DNA from: UBA9145 sp965227685
GTDB taxonomy: Bacteria > Pseudomonadota > Gammaproteobacteria > Pseudomonadales > Pseudohongiellaceae
Assembly: GCA_965227685.1 (NCBI GenBank)
Contig: CBDDGA010000002.1
Span: 1,798,001 to 1,862,000, forward strand
Reading direction: 5' to 3'
DNA length: 64,000 nt
The stretch's first letter is position 1, and each line of letters starts with the position of its first letter. The notes beneath the pieces were generated by a model that worked only from the letters and a program-made list of their open reading frames with translations, was not told the origin of the DNA and made no database searches. A program made the position numbers and the translations under genes. Positions 44,417 through 53,752 of this stretch are shown piece after piece.

Positions 44417-44956
44417 TTAATTGTTACCCAGATTATTGCGTACAAGTTCCTGCAATCGTTCTGAAGTCATACCCCAACGTGCACCTTCACTGACAGCGTC
44501 TTCAACGTCCTCTCCATTGGCGAATGCAGAAAGAGCCATCAAGGCTCCAACGCGGTTGCCTGTTGCACAGTGGATAAGAATCGGCTCTCCGCGATAGCGA
44601 TCTAATAGTTGTTGCAGAGAAGCTGCATTTTCCGCATTGACACCTGCTCCCCCGGCAACCGGGATGGAGTGATAGTCCATTCCGAGGGATTCGACAACCG
44701 CCGCCTCATCGAATTCTACATCCTCCTGGGGTGTCCGAAGATTAATGACATGCTTGACACCTGCTCTCGATGCAATGCCTAGCTGAGAAAGCGTCGGCTG
44801 CCCGCTGGAAAGAACGGCAGACGACGGAGTACGAAAATTATTTATATCCGCTTGCTGTAATGCGGCAACATCCAGGCTGTTGTTGCTCGCACATGCTGTC
44901 AACCACAGCAGGATAATTGCACTGAATATTATTTTGTTGAATTGATTCACTTTCAT
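44417..44956 (-). CDS. DUF442/beta-lactamase hydrolase-like lipoprotein (tyrosine phosphatase fold)
   Basis: 179 residues with a lipoprotein signal (LTACAS, cysteine near 22). The core is the rhodanese/phosphatase-like DUF442 domain: RTPSSAVLSSGQPTLSQL, GVKHVINLRTPQED and the active loop HCATGNR with C130 and R135 in a CxxxxR spacing. That spacing is as in the beta-lactamase hydrolase-like group rather than the Cx5R of classical tyrosine phosphatases. Periplasmic placement is inferred. Substrate unknown. Confidence 0.8.
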   Translation of the reverse strand: MKVNQFNKIIFSAIILLWLTACASNNSLDVAALQQADINNFRTPSSAVLSSGQPTLSQLGIASRAGVKHVINLRTPQEDVEFDEAAVVESLGMDYHSIPVAGGAGVNAENAASLQQLLDRYRGEPILIHCATGNRVGALMALSAFANGEDVEDAVSEGARWGMTSERLQELVRNNLGNN

Positions 44957-45010
44957 CTTATTTCCTCGGACACGACGACCCGGTCAATGCACCATTCTAA
45001 TGCTACCAGT

Positions 45011-46474
45011 TCAATCATCTTCTTTAATAATTCTATATCGCATTTGCACATGGGGCCGCGAACGAGCTCGCTCTCCAAATAGTGCAGGTCTGAAATTCAG
45101 AGACCGGACTGCTCTTACTGTCCTGGATCTAAGCCGTCGCGGAGTTGCGTCGTCTTCGAGAGCTTTTACCCCTGACACGCTTCCGGTGCCATTCACTCGA
45201 AACGTAAGATCTATATGATCATAGGGCAAGTCCAACTCTAACAGTGAGTCAGCTGCCAGCGGTAATGGAGTGCTCCTCAGCCCTTCCTCCCAGGCAGTAA
45301 AGATTCCCACATGCACGACCTCATCCCATGGATCATCAATGTCTTCCTCATCAACAGGGGTAGCACTTAAACCACTGACTAGAGATTGCTGGTAAGCTTC
45401 AAGTTCGTCAAAGCGACTAAAAAGCTGTTCGATTGGAATAGGCATGGGTTGATTAAAGAACGACTCCAGACGCTCTTCCTCAATTCCCAACTCCAATAAC
45501 TTGTCACGGGCATCCACATAATCACGACGTCCGATATTTCTGCCTTGCATTACCGAGTAATCACCGTGATAGATTGTCGCGATGGCCCAGGCTTCCCAGT
45601 CCCCGGCTGCCTCCGTGATATCCCTGATCTCATCTATGAATCCATTTGCCTGTCGCAAATAAGACACCCCAACAGGTTCACCTCGATTAGTTACCGGGAC
45701 TCTCGCTGTTGCATTCAGAGGTGTATAGAATCCGCTGCGAGATGCAGTAAGTAATCGACCGGGACCATCTCGCGTGAGAGTTTCATCTATAGAATCTGTT
45801 GTTATGCTGCTACCTGCATTCAGGAGCTCTACATGCTGATAGATACTGTAGGCACGTTTATACAACCAGGGGATTAATGCTGGTGAGTCTTCATCGTATA
45901 AGTCCTCAGCCAGATCGTGTATCTCTTCGTAAAGATCCCGGGCATCGAGAAAATTCTCCGCCCTGTTGCCATTGCGATCGAGTATGACCATGGTGCGCAT
46001 CCATGATGCCTGCCTGTTCATCGCACTCAGCATCTCTGCAGATTCGCTGCCGGAATTAACACCTACCAGATTCCGAATATGCTCCAGATGGTCTCCTACT
46101 TCATCCCAGTTGCCGAGCGCAATCTCGGTTCGGATGATCTCTTCCAGTACTGGAATTACCGCGGGGTTCTCCAGGCCTTCCGCACTGCGCAATAACTGCA
46201 GGCGCCTGAGCTGGACAGCCTTCACTTCCTCGTAGTTACCCAACTCAACGTAGAGCCGTTCTATACTCAGTAAAGTCTCGATAAGACGTGGGTCGAAAGG
46301 GCCATATTCAGATTCCTGGTCGGCCAGGGTTTCTTCGAATCTCTGAAGATCGGCAAGCTGAGTGGTGCTTTGCTGGAGTACAGGCTGGCCCAGTGCAGGA
46401 GCTATCAAGGTAAGAACCTGGAGGACAGCTGTGAGCACAAACAGCGGGAAACTGTACAGTCTGGGCGAGGTCAT
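45011..46474 (-). CDS. Exported protein with TPR-like helices and a TonB-type C-terminal domain
   Basis: 487 residues with an N-terminal signal sequence (cleavage near PALGQ). The middle (about 40-220) is helical and acidic with tetratricopeptide-like spacing such as LLSIERLYVELGNYEEVKAVQ. The last ~80 residues look like TonB_C (IDLTFRVNGTGSVSGVKAL, then VRAVRSLNFRPALFGE). The same type of C-terminal domain ends the M56-TonB protein at 18259-20925. No membrane anchor for a true TonB function is visible except the signal peptide, so a periplasmic role is inferred. Confidence 0.65.
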   Translation of the reverse strand: MTSPRLYSFPLFVLTAVLQVLTLIAPALGQPVLQQSTTQLADLQRFEETLADQESEYGPFDPRLIETLLSIERLYVELGNYEEVKAVQLRRLQLLRSAEGLENPAVIPVLEEIIRTEIALGNWDEVGDHLEHIRNLVGVNSGSESAEMLSAMNRQASWMRTMVILDRNGNRAENFLDARDLYEEIHDLAEDLYDEDSPALIPWLYKRAYSIYQHVELLNAGSSITTDSIDETLTRDGPGRLLTASRSGFYTPLNATARVPVTNRGEPVGVSYLRQANGFIDEIRDITEAAGDWEAWAIATIYHGDYSVMQGRNIGRRDYVDARDKLLELGIEEERLESFFNQPMPIPIEQLFSRFDELEAYQQSLVSGLSATPVDEEDIDDPWDEVVHVGIFTAWEEGLRSTPLPLAADSLLELDLPYDHIDLTFRVNGTGSVSGVKALEDDATPRRLRSRTVRAVRSLNFRPALFGERARSRPHVQMRYRIIKEDD

Positions 46475-46576
46475 AGTACTGAATATCCAGAAACAGCGTT
46501 TATCGACAATAACTTGATCTAATCGCCTTGTCGATACAAACTAAAAGAAGCGAAACCACGCTGGATCACAGTATCT

Positions 46577-47338
46577 ATGCCAACTACCTCAGACCTAATC
46601 GCAACCTTTGTTCTAGTTACCTGCCTGGTGTCCACAGCAGCGGCCCAACAGGATGAGCCAGACCTCTATGATATAGCAGGTGAATTCGCTTTCGTCAGAG
46701 TTCAGTACGACAGCTATTACGGCGGTGGTTTCTACGGTGGGCCCTGGCTGACAGACTTCCCTGCCTCGGATGAGAACTTCCTTAGAGGCGTTGCACGTCT
46801 GACCAATGTAAGAGTCATGAGTGAGCCTATTGTGCTGCGTTTCGATGACGAAGAAATATTTGATTATCCGTTTCTCTATGCACTTGAGATGGGGCGCAAT
46901 GGAGGCCTTAGCCTGTCGCCCGCCGAGTTGGAGAACTTGAGAGAATATCTCTTGCGTGGTGGCTTCTTGCTAATTGATGATTTTTGGGGCGAGCAACAAT
47001 GGGACGCCTTTTATCGCGACTTCTCAATGGTGTTTCCTGACCGGGAACTGATTGAGTTACATGCTGACCATGAGATCTACCATACTTTCTACGATATCGA
47101 TGGCCCACAGATGATCCCCGGTCGCGGCGGAAGGCGGGGCTTTGGACAGGCTGGAATCGATGTTGCCAGCAATCACGCGATTCTGGATGATGACGGTCGC
47201 GTCATGGTGTTAATCAATTGGAATTCTGACATGGGGGACGGTTGGGAACACACTTTCGATCAGTGGTACCCCACGCAATACGCCAACTCAGCCTATCAAT
47301 TAGGCATAAACTACCTGATTTACTCCCTGACTCACTAA
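46577..47338 (+). CDS. DUF4159 domain exported protein
   Basis: 253 residues with a signal peptide (cleavage near TAAAQQ). The body FAFVRVQYDSYYGGGFYGGPW, LREYLLRGGFLLIDDFWGEQQW and HEIYHTFYDIDGPQ match DUF4159, a glutamine-amidotransferase-like fold found in exported proteins of many bacteria. It diverges from the TPR/TonB-type gene across a 102-base spacer. Function is not established. Confidence 0.8.
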   Translation: MPTTSDLIATFVLVTCLVSTAAAQQDEPDLYDIAGEFAFVRVQYDSYYGGGFYGGPWLTDFPASDENFLRGVARLTNVRVMSEPIVLRFDDEEIFDYPFLYALEMGRNGGLSLSPAELENLREYLLRGGFLLIDDFWGEQQWDAFYRDFSMVFPDRELIELHADHEIYHTFYDIDGPQMIPGRGGRRGFGQAGIDVASNHAILDDDGRVMVLINWNSDMGDGWEHTFDQWYPTQYANSAYQLGINYLIYSLTH

Positions 47339-47384
47339 ACTCACTCAAATTTAATGCATGACTGGTAATTAAAGCTCCTTTCCG

Positions 47385-47828
47385 ATGTTCCTTGCTTTCT
47401 CCGTCAATATATTCCTGGTAACTGCAGCGGTAGTAATTCACTACGAAATTCTGCGTCTGCTTTCGATAATCATTCCCAGGTTGCAGATAAAACACAGGCT
47501 GAGGGTGATCATTGGCGTATTCGGTACCATCTGTGCCCACGTTGTTGAAATATGGCTCTTTGGTACAGGCTTCTACCTGCTCGTGTCCTATGCCGACATT
47601 GGTACTCTCACAGGCAACTTCGACGGTAGCCTGATAGATTGCGTGTACTTTTCATTCACCAACTACACTACTGTCGGCTATGGCGACATCGAACCCTTCG
47701 GCGCACTGCGATTCCTGGCCGGCATGGAAGCCATAACCGGCCTCTCCCTCATTACCTGGTCAGCCTCCTTCATGTTTATGGAAATGACCCAGTTCTGGCA
47801 GGACGACAAAGGCACTGAGAAAGACTAG
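47385..47828 (+). CDS. Two-span ion channel family protein (potassium channel type)
   Basis: 147 residues. Hydrophobic spans near residues 5-30, 40-66 and 100-130 surround a pore loop ending in TTVGYGD, the potassium-selectivity signature. A small bacterial K+ channel of the ion_trans_2 type is the likely identity. No RCK regulatory domain follows. It is 46 bases behind the DUF4159 gene in the same direction. Confidence 0.82.
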   Translation: MFLAFSVNIFLVTAAVVIHYEILRLLSIIIPRLQIKHRLRVIIGVFGTICAHVVEIWLFGTGFYLLVSYADIGTLTGNFDGSLIDCVYFSFTNYTTVGYGDIEPFGALRFLAGMEAITGLSLITWSASFMFMEMTQFWQDDKGTEKD

Positions 47829-47837
47829 GGAATCCTG

Positions 47838-48299
47838 TCAGGCGACCATGCCAAGACTTTTCCGATTCTCTATAACCGAAAGGCAGGCCTTCGCCGCTTC
47901 AGCGCCCTTCAATTTGAAGTGCTGGTAGAAAAACTCCTGATGTTGCTCCGATTCCTGAAAATGATGAGGTGTTAAAACGACTGACAGTATGGGTGTATTA
48001 AAATCCAGTTGCACACGCATTAGTCCATCCAGGACTGTTTGCGCAACGAATTCGTGTCGGTAGATTCCTCCATCAACGATTAGACCTGCTGCTACAATGA
48101 CCTGGTATCGATTTGATTTAGCGAGTAGCTGACATTGAAGAGGAATTTCCAGACTCCCTGGAACTTCAAATACATCAACTTGCTTGGCCGGAATCTTACC
48201 CGCAATTCCGGCAATAAAACCTTCATAACTCTGATCGACAATATCTGCATGCCAACCAGCTTTAATGAAAGCAATTTTTTCTGATTCATACTGATTCAT
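47838..48299 (-). CDS. ribH: 6,7-dimethyl-8-ribityllumazine synthase
   Basis: 153 residues with AGGA 7 bases before the ATG. The ligand loops are visible: AGWHADIVDQSYEGF, VFEVPGSLEIPLQCQLLAKS and the histidine in GIYRHEFVAQTV that binds the phosphate part. The enzyme condenses ribitylaminouracil with dihydroxybutanone phosphate in riboflavin synthesis. Sequence style resembles the RibH2 (decameric) type. It is not in a rib operon here but stands alone behind an FMN riboswitch at 48378-48518, so its expression falls when FMN is plentiful. Confidence 0.9.
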   Translation of the reverse strand: MNQYESEKIAFIKAGWHADIVDQSYEGFIAGIAGKIPAKQVDVFEVPGSLEIPLQCQLLAKSNRYQVIVAAGLIVDGGIYRHEFVAQTVLDGLMRVQLDFNTPILSVVLTPHHFQESEQHQEFFYQHFKLKGAEAAKACLSVIENRKSLGMVA

Positions 48300-48377
48300 A
48301 GCGAATTCCTGTAGTTCACTTAGCTAGAATCAGGGCGCACGGGAAAAGAACTGCAGCAAGGACAGCGCAGCCAATAT

Positions 48378-48518
<141 letters not shown>

Positions 48519-48659
48519 CACAGACGAAGTGTCTGCTCAAAACGAATGATGCATTAATTGGTCGATAAAAGGCAACATCACAAAAATGCATCACTGAAAC
48601 TTCCCATCGAAGGGTCAGATATCGAGTAGTGAGCGAGGGACGTTGCAGTGAGGCAAAAT

Positions 48660-48710
48660 AAAAACCCGGTTTGGGAGCTTACTAGTAGTAAGTGACCAGG
48701 CCGGGTTTTT
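48660..48710 (-). terminator. Terminator downstream of the second PDLQG gene
   Basis: AAAAACCCGG (48660-48669) and CCGGGTTTTT (48701-48710) are exact complements; the loop contains its own small hairpin CTTAC/GTAAG. Read on the minus strand it follows the stop at 48757 by about 46 bases and ends in TTTTTATTTT. The symmetric A and T runs could also stop transcription in the other direction. Confidence 0.75.
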
Positions 48711-48756
48711 GTTTTAACGAAGCTGCGGCGTTCCGCAGCCACTACGTTCTTGTCAA

Positions 48757-49737
48757 CTAATCAGAAGAGGGTTCAACATCCTGCCGCCTAGCGCCAGCAA
48801 GGATTCCAGTGAGTCCATAATTACCTTCATGGCAAGCATACTCATAAGGCTGAGTATCGGTAGAATTAAACACCATCTCGCCACGCCAGTCTTCCGAGTA
48901 ATACACGGGATCGCTCACTTCAAACGTGTAAAGAATTTCGGAATCGGAAACTCTCGAAAACCTCTCGATAACTTTTCCGTCTTTGCTGAGGGGAGCCACA
49001 TTGCGCACCGCCTGTTGTGGATGAAGATTGACTGTTTCTACGACCAGCGAATCTCCATCCCAGTAACCTATAGAATCTCCCAACCACTGCTCCAGCTCAT
49101 CGGGACGTCGATCACCATCGATGGGAATAATGCGGGTATCGTGCACCATCTCAACCAGTATCATCAGATAGTCATCTGTTTGTACGATCTGATACATATT
49201 GTTGTAGAGCACGTTATTCATTGGCGGGCCACCGGTACTGCCGAAGCCGATTATGCAGCGCTCCCCCAATGAGCGTCCTTCAGGCCCATCGTTTCCCGAG
49301 CGACTGAATGCTTCTCTCCGTAAATTCTGCCCTTCTTCGGAGAATGGAATGCGGCCATCAGTAGGATAGGTGATCCATGAGGTACGTGCCTCGCCATTGA
49401 TTGTTCCGAATCGAGAACCCGGATCTACCCAGAATGCGTTGTAGCCGCGACCGCGAGCCAGATCAGAGCCATCCGGTAGCTCGCCCTGCACCTGATTGTC
49501 ATCGGTTGCCTGACGAACATTCTGGTGGTTGTTGGCGGTGTAGTTCGACACTTCATCAGAAGGTATCACCAGACCAACATCGCTGAGATTGGAGGAACGC
49601 TGCATCGTCGTGATTGACGCATTAGTCCAGTAACCCTGCAGATCAGGTTTGCCAGCACTCGTGCGGGGTGGCTCGTAGTCTTGCGCGAATGAGCCGCTTG
49701 CGAAGATCAGCATTAGTAGTGGGGTGAATCGATTCAT
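48757..49737 (-). CDS. Exported 'PDLQGxW' family protein of unknown function (copy 2)
   Basis: 326 residues with a signal peptide (MNRFTPLLMLIFASGSFAQ). KPDLQGYW opens the mature part. Shared motifs with the copies at 26575 and 59075 include ERCIIGFG, MVHDTRII, GDSIGYWDGDSLVVET and a closing YEYACHEGNYGLTGILAGAR. The relationship to copy 1 is close in the second half (HxTRI, YWDxD, ACHEGNY), suggesting old duplication or repeated acquisition. It precedes a perfect terminator. Function unknown; periplasmic location is inferred. Confidence 0.75.
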   Translation of the reverse strand: MNRFTPLLMLIFASGSFAQDYEPPRTSAGKPDLQGYWTNASITTMQRSSNLSDVGLVIPSDEVSNYTANNHQNVRQATDDNQVQGELPDGSDLARGRGYNAFWVDPGSRFGTINGEARTSWITYPTDGRIPFSEEGQNLRREAFSRSGNDGPEGRSLGERCIIGFGSTGGPPMNNVLYNNMYQIVQTDDYLMILVEMVHDTRIIPIDGDRRPDELEQWLGDSIGYWDGDSLVVETVNLHPQQAVRNVAPLSKDGKVIERFSRVSDSEILYTFEVSDPVYYSEDWRGEMVFNSTDTQPYEYACHEGNYGLTGILAGARRQDVEPSSD

Positions 49738-49935
49738 GGTCCTTCTCCTCTACCTTTTATTATTCTTTGGCCTGAAATCCCAAATCCTGAAACCTGTACA
49801 TGAGGTTAATCAATAACTTATATGGCGATTCAGGCAGAATCAGCAACTATGATAGGCGAGCAGCGATTGTCTATCAATGCATGTTGAGATGAACCGATTG
49901 CGCGGACTTGCGACCTATAAGCTAGAGGAGCTTTG

Positions 49936-50466
49936 ATGCTGGACCACAAGAAAAGGGCTTATAGCGAATGGCTGGTTGTACTCAGCCAGCAGGGAGATAA
50001 CGACGCCCTAAATTCGCTGGTCAAATTCTGGCAGGAGAGATACTTCCTCTACGCATTACGGCGCCTTGAAAACAGAGAGGCTGCCCGGGATGTGACCCAG
50101 GAGGCTTTGATTTCCATCTGCAGGAATCTGGGAAAACTGAAAGACCCGGTGACTTATCCCTCCTGGAGCTATCGAATCCTGGAGCGGCGCTGTTTGGACT
50201 GGCTCAGAAAAACTATTCGTGAAAGAAATCTGATCGAAGCTACGGAGGAATTACCGGAACTGGCTATACCTGAGAACAAAGATGCTGAAATTGGCGCCCG
50301 TAAGCTACTGGCGAAGCTGGAGCCCGAAATCAGATCGCTGCTGCAACTTTACTACATAGACGAACTTTCAATTTCAGAAATATCAATGGTTCTGAATGTG
50401 CCCCGAGGCACGGTTAAATCCAGACTATTTTATGCGCGAAAATCAATCGCCGGAAACACAAGATAA
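49936..50466 (+). CDS. ECF-type RNA polymerase sigma factor
   Basis: 176 residues from the ATG at 49936, with AGAGGAG 5 bases upstream; a TTG at 49933 adds one residue. Region 2 spans about residues 22-92 (AARDVTQEALISICRNLGKL) and region 4 about 115-170 (IDELSISEISMVLNVPRGTVKSRLFYARKSI). It is followed after 20 bases by a DUF6768 membrane protein gene, a common pairing that suggests the latter restrains the sigma factor. No sensor is visible. Confidence 0.88.
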   Translation: MLDHKKRAYSEWLVVLSQQGDNDALNSLVKFWQERYFLYALRRLENREAARDVTQEALISICRNLGKLKDPVTYPSWSYRILERRCLDWLRKTIRERNLIEATEELPELAIPENKDAEIGARKLLAKLEPEIRSLLQLYYIDELSISEISMVLNVPRGTVKSRLFYARKSIAGNTR

Positions 50467-50486
50467 AACCAATAGAGAGGAATCCC

Positions 50487-50858
50487 ATGAATGACATTGA
50501 CGAACAGATACGAAAAGCATTGAATGAGGAAGACCGGGCAGCCATCGCTCAGATTGGTGATCAGGCTGGTTTATTCGAGATGATTGGCATGAGCCTTCGC
50601 GGCAGGCAGGCCTGGCTGACTTACTACATGTGGGTACTGGGGCTGGCGACATTCGTGTTTGGTCTGTATGCAGTAAACGAATTTTTCAGCAGCGACGAAA
50701 TAGCTTCGCAGCTAGCCTGGATGTTAGCCATAAACACATGCCTGGCTGTTTTTATAGTCATTAAGGTAATCGGATGGATGCAAATGAACAAACTGGAAAC
50801 CATGCGGGAAATTAAACGCCTCGAGCTACGTCTGTTAACTCAGAAAGACCAGGCGTAA
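50487..50858 (+). CDS. DUF6768 family small membrane protein (putative sigma-factor partner)
   Basis: 123 residues. The N-terminal DIDEQIRKALNEEDRAAIAQIGD is soluble and acidic; two spans follow at about 48-66 and 75-97; the C-terminus is charged and coiled (MREIKRLELRLL). This order matches DUF6768, a family that sits behind ECF sigma factors. An anti-sigma role is inferred from position, not shown. It ends 7 bases before a convergent gene. Confidence 0.8.
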   Translation: MNDIDEQIRKALNEEDRAAIAQIGDQAGLFEMIGMSLRGRQAWLTYYMWVLGLATFVFGLYAVNEFFSSDEIASQLAWMLAINTCLAVFIVIKVIGWMQMNKLETMREIKRLELRLLTQKDQA

Positions 50859-50865
50859 CTAATTC

Positions 50866-53127
50866 CTAGTAGAGGCGATTTACCGGGGAAGGTCCAAACG
50901 ACTTCCATACACCCTGATGCGAGGCATTGCTGGCATCAGCTTGTGACCAGTCGCAGACTCCATCAGGGAAAACCTGTTCCAGTTCAAGAAACTGTTCCGG
51001 AGTTAAGGTCATCGCATAGTCCGAACGGCTTACCGGTCTCAAGCGGCAACTCACGACGTCATTTGCCAATGGGGCACCTGCGACCTGGCGCGGCGTGGGG
51101 TACGCTGGGTATAAACTGTTGCAGGTTGAAGTCCCGGTATAGGTTTGTCGTTCTTCAATCTTTTGTCGCGTAGCTACGCTGCGTTCATTGCTCGTGTATT
51201 CCCAACAGGCATCGGTCAGCGTCTCAGGTCGATTCATTACTACTTTTTCGCCGGGTGTTGCTTCGGTGTAATCGGCTTGAATCGCCATAATCCAGTCGTC
51301 CATTTGGGAAAACAGATCCGCCAGATCAGGAGAATCTTCAGTGAACCCCCACAGCCCACCTACCTGCATCACGTGATTATCTGCATGACCATTTGCGCGC
51401 ATCAAACGTTGCCTGGTTGAGAATTGATGAACCATCATATGAATGTCCCCACCTTCTCTCTGGTCCATGTATTGCCGATAATCGATTACTGGTGTCTGTG
51501 CCAGTCCTGCACCCCCATACAAAATGCGGCCTGACTCCAATGCCCGCCTATTAGCTTCCAGATCTGCCCGATGCCGGTCAGGCACATGGTTGAGATCAAG
51601 ATCAAATCCGCCAATATCCCTGTTTAAATCCAGAAACTGTTGAAATTCGATCTGACCGGCATTTAATGCGGCTAGACCATATTGAACCCCCACGTTGTCC
51701 AGCGGTCTTCGCGCCATCGATGTACCAGGCACTAGTCCGTAGACATTCACAGTGTGGTCGTAAACCGTTGCTCGCACACCGCTCAAACTGGTTGAGTCGT
51801 AGCGCAATGGTTCCAGCTCCTCTACAGAAACTTCGCCACCCTGTTGTTCAGGTTCTACGTTTGCATCATGGATTGGATCAAGACGAGCAGCACCACGTGC
51901 AAGATTAGGCACCGATTCCCTCACAGCAAAACCCGCTATGGCTCGTTGTTGCTCTTCTGTGAACTGGTCTGGGTTTATGTCGCGAAAGTAGTGGTCCAGC
52001 AGTCTTGAGTCCGCCAGAGTGAAAATCGTAGCAGAAGTTACGTCAGGAAAACTGAGACCAACAATAATGCCGTCAAACACACCTGGATAATTATCAGCCG
52101 TCTGATGGGACTGATAGGAGCCGCCTGATACGCCTGTAGCAACGGTATAGATCGGTTCACCATAATGTTCAATAAAACGCTCTTTCACCATGATGTGAGT
52201 TTCGGATGCCAACAAGTCGTTGCAATTTTGACCGAATACATTGAGCGATGAAGATGTCACCGCATAACCTTGTGAAAGCAACCCATATCGCAAAACCCCA
52301 CCAGTTCCAGTCCCTTGTTGATACCAACCGCTTCGGCAGCCACCACCGTGAGTGTAGACCAGCTTGCCATTCCAATGATCGCTTAACTCCCAGGGTGTAG
52401 GTTCAGGATCTGCGGGATCATGGAGCATCGCTATCTCATAGATAGCCCGGTTAACAACACCGGTTTCTACCCGGACAATAAAGGGCGTCACCTGACCGCG
52501 ATGATTAACAATCTCTGCAATATCCGTGGGCGGTAAACTGCCAAATGCCATGATATATGGCTTGAACTCTTCGTCCTCGCTCGACCAGTAAACGTAGTCA
52601 ATGCGAGTCGCCTTGAAACAATGGGCGTCTTCAGCAGGACCATAGATCTGGCCATTGGCCAGTTCGAACGCATTAGTCTGGCAATAATAGGGAGACTCAT
52701 GGGGACCAGAGATTATTGGTCCACTAATAGGGTAGTTGGTCAGTTCCAGTATCTGTTCCTGCCCCGCCAGTCTGGCAACCAACCGGCTATTACCTTCCGG
52801 CAAATCTGTAAGCAGAGCCTGCTGACGCGTTGAACCAAGTTGCACCAGTTGACTGCTAATGTCAGAACCATTGAGCTCCAGGACCGGAGCAATTGGGGTC
52901 GAGGAATTTTCAGTTACAATTTCAACAAGCACATCTCCACCAGTAACCAGCCAGGGCCTGGTTGAAACGGTGCGAAGCGTAATAGACGAATTCAAATCAG
53001 AATTCAGCTCACTCCCGGACGTACTGACCGGTTCCTCTGTGGAGCATCCAGCCAATATCAGCAATACTCCGGCCAGCATTGGTCTCAACTGTGAACTGAT
53101 TTTCTTATTATTGATCCAGTTATTCAT
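50866..53127 (-). CDS. DUF6351 family lipoprotein, putative esterase
   Basis: 753 residues with a lipoprotein-type signal (LILAGCST, cysteine at about 28). An N-terminal Ig-like region (about 45-130) leads into a large hydrolase-like part with LVYTHGGGCRSGWYQQG near an oxyanion hole and TGVSGGSYQSHQT, a nucleophile elbow with serine in GVSGG. DUF6351 proteins include polymer or oligomer ester hydrolases by resemblance only. The gene probably acts at the outer face of the membrane; substrate unknown. Confidence 0.78.
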   Translation of the reverse strand: MNNWINNKKISSQLRPMLAGVLLILAGCSTEEPVSTSGSELNSDLNSSITLRTVSTRPWLVTGGDVLVEIVTENSSTPIAPVLELNGSDISSQLVQLGSTRQQALLTDLPEGNSRLVARLAGQEQILELTNYPISGPIISGPHESPYYCQTNAFELANGQIYGPAEDAHCFKATRIDYVYWSSEDEEFKPYIMAFGSLPPTDIAEIVNHRGQVTPFIVRVETGVVNRAIYEIAMLHDPADPEPTPWELSDHWNGKLVYTHGGGCRSGWYQQGTGTGGVLRYGLLSQGYAVTSSSLNVFGQNCNDLLASETHIMVKERFIEHYGEPIYTVATGVSGGSYQSHQTADNYPGVFDGIIVGLSFPDVTSATIFTLADSRLLDHYFRDINPDQFTEEQQRAIAGFAVRESVPNLARGAARLDPIHDANVEPEQQGGEVSVEELEPLRYDSTSLSGVRATVYDHTVNVYGLVPGTSMARRPLDNVGVQYGLAALNAGQIEFQQFLDLNRDIGGFDLDLNHVPDRHRADLEANRRALESGRILYGGAGLAQTPVIDYRQYMDQREGGDIHMMVHQFSTRQRLMRANGHADNHVMQVGGLWGFTEDSPDLADLFSQMDDWIMAIQADYTEATPGEKVVMNRPETLTDACWEYTSNERSVATRQKIEERQTYTGTSTCNSLYPAYPTPRQVAGAPLANDVVSCRLRPVSRSDYAMTLTPEQFLELEQVFPDGVCDWSQADASNASHQGVWKSFGPSPVNRLY

Positions 53128-53311
53128 TAACTCACCTCGACTGTGCGCAGAGCCATTTTCCAGCCAAGCCGAAGCGATGTAAAGTCACCACACACTAGCT
53201 CCCGAATCGACAATTCGCAGTTACTGGTGTGATCATTGCATTCATTCTGAAATATAAGCAGTGCTAAACTAGCCACTCGCAGCCATCTAATATGTCAACT
53301 ATAGAGCGGAA

Positions 53312-53752
53312 ATGGGAATGAACGCCAAGGACCCAATAGAAATCAAGGATATTACAACTGCTGGTACGATCAGCATTGACAAGAAATGTTCGCGGTGCAC
53401 GAAATCAATCTGTTGCAATTCGATTAACCAGCCTATTCCGACACCGAAAACCAAAGAAGACTTCGATCATTTAGTCTGGCAGGTATCCCATGAGAATATA
53501 AACATATTTAAGGATTCCGAGGGATGGTTTCTGCATATAGACACGCATTGTTCCCATCTGCTTCCGGGTGGAATTTGCGGTATATATGAAACAAGACCCT
53601 GGGTGTGCAGGGAATACAAGAACGACTTTTGCGAGTATGATGAGTCCATACCGGAAGCGAGCGAATATTTTTTCACAAGCTCGGAACAACTGGAAAAATA
53701 CTGCCGTAAACGATTCAAGAAGTGGGACAGGCGCTTTGAGCTCTATGAGTAA
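53312..53752 (+). CDS. YkgJ-type cysteine cluster protein
   Basis: 146 residues (an ATG at 53318 is an alternative start). Cysteines in CSRCTKSICC, HCSHLL, GGICGIYETRPWVCREY and FCEYD match the YkgJ/Fe-S or zinc-binding cysteine cluster family, with the conserved ETRPxxCR core. Function is not established; iron-sulfur or zinc binding is the usual assumption. Its stop overlaps the start of the next gene by 8 bases, indicating coupled translation with an exported protein. Confidence 0.85.
   Translation: MGMNAKDPIEIKDITTAGTISIDKKCSRCTKSICCNSINQPIPTPKTKEDFDHLVWQVSHENINIFKDSEGWFLHIDTHCSHLLPGGICGIYETRPWVCREYKNDFCEYDESIPEASEYFFTSSEQLEKYCRKRFKKWDRRFELYE

Noticed and set aside
52169..52375. Small frames antisense to the DUF6351 gene
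   Set aside because: All lie within a 753-residue gene with lipobox and hydrolase motifs.
53568..53744. N-terminal extension of the exported protein after YkgJ
   Set aside because: The extra 59 residues overlap the conserved YkgJ coding sequence in another frame; the signal peptide begins at the internal ATG at 53745.
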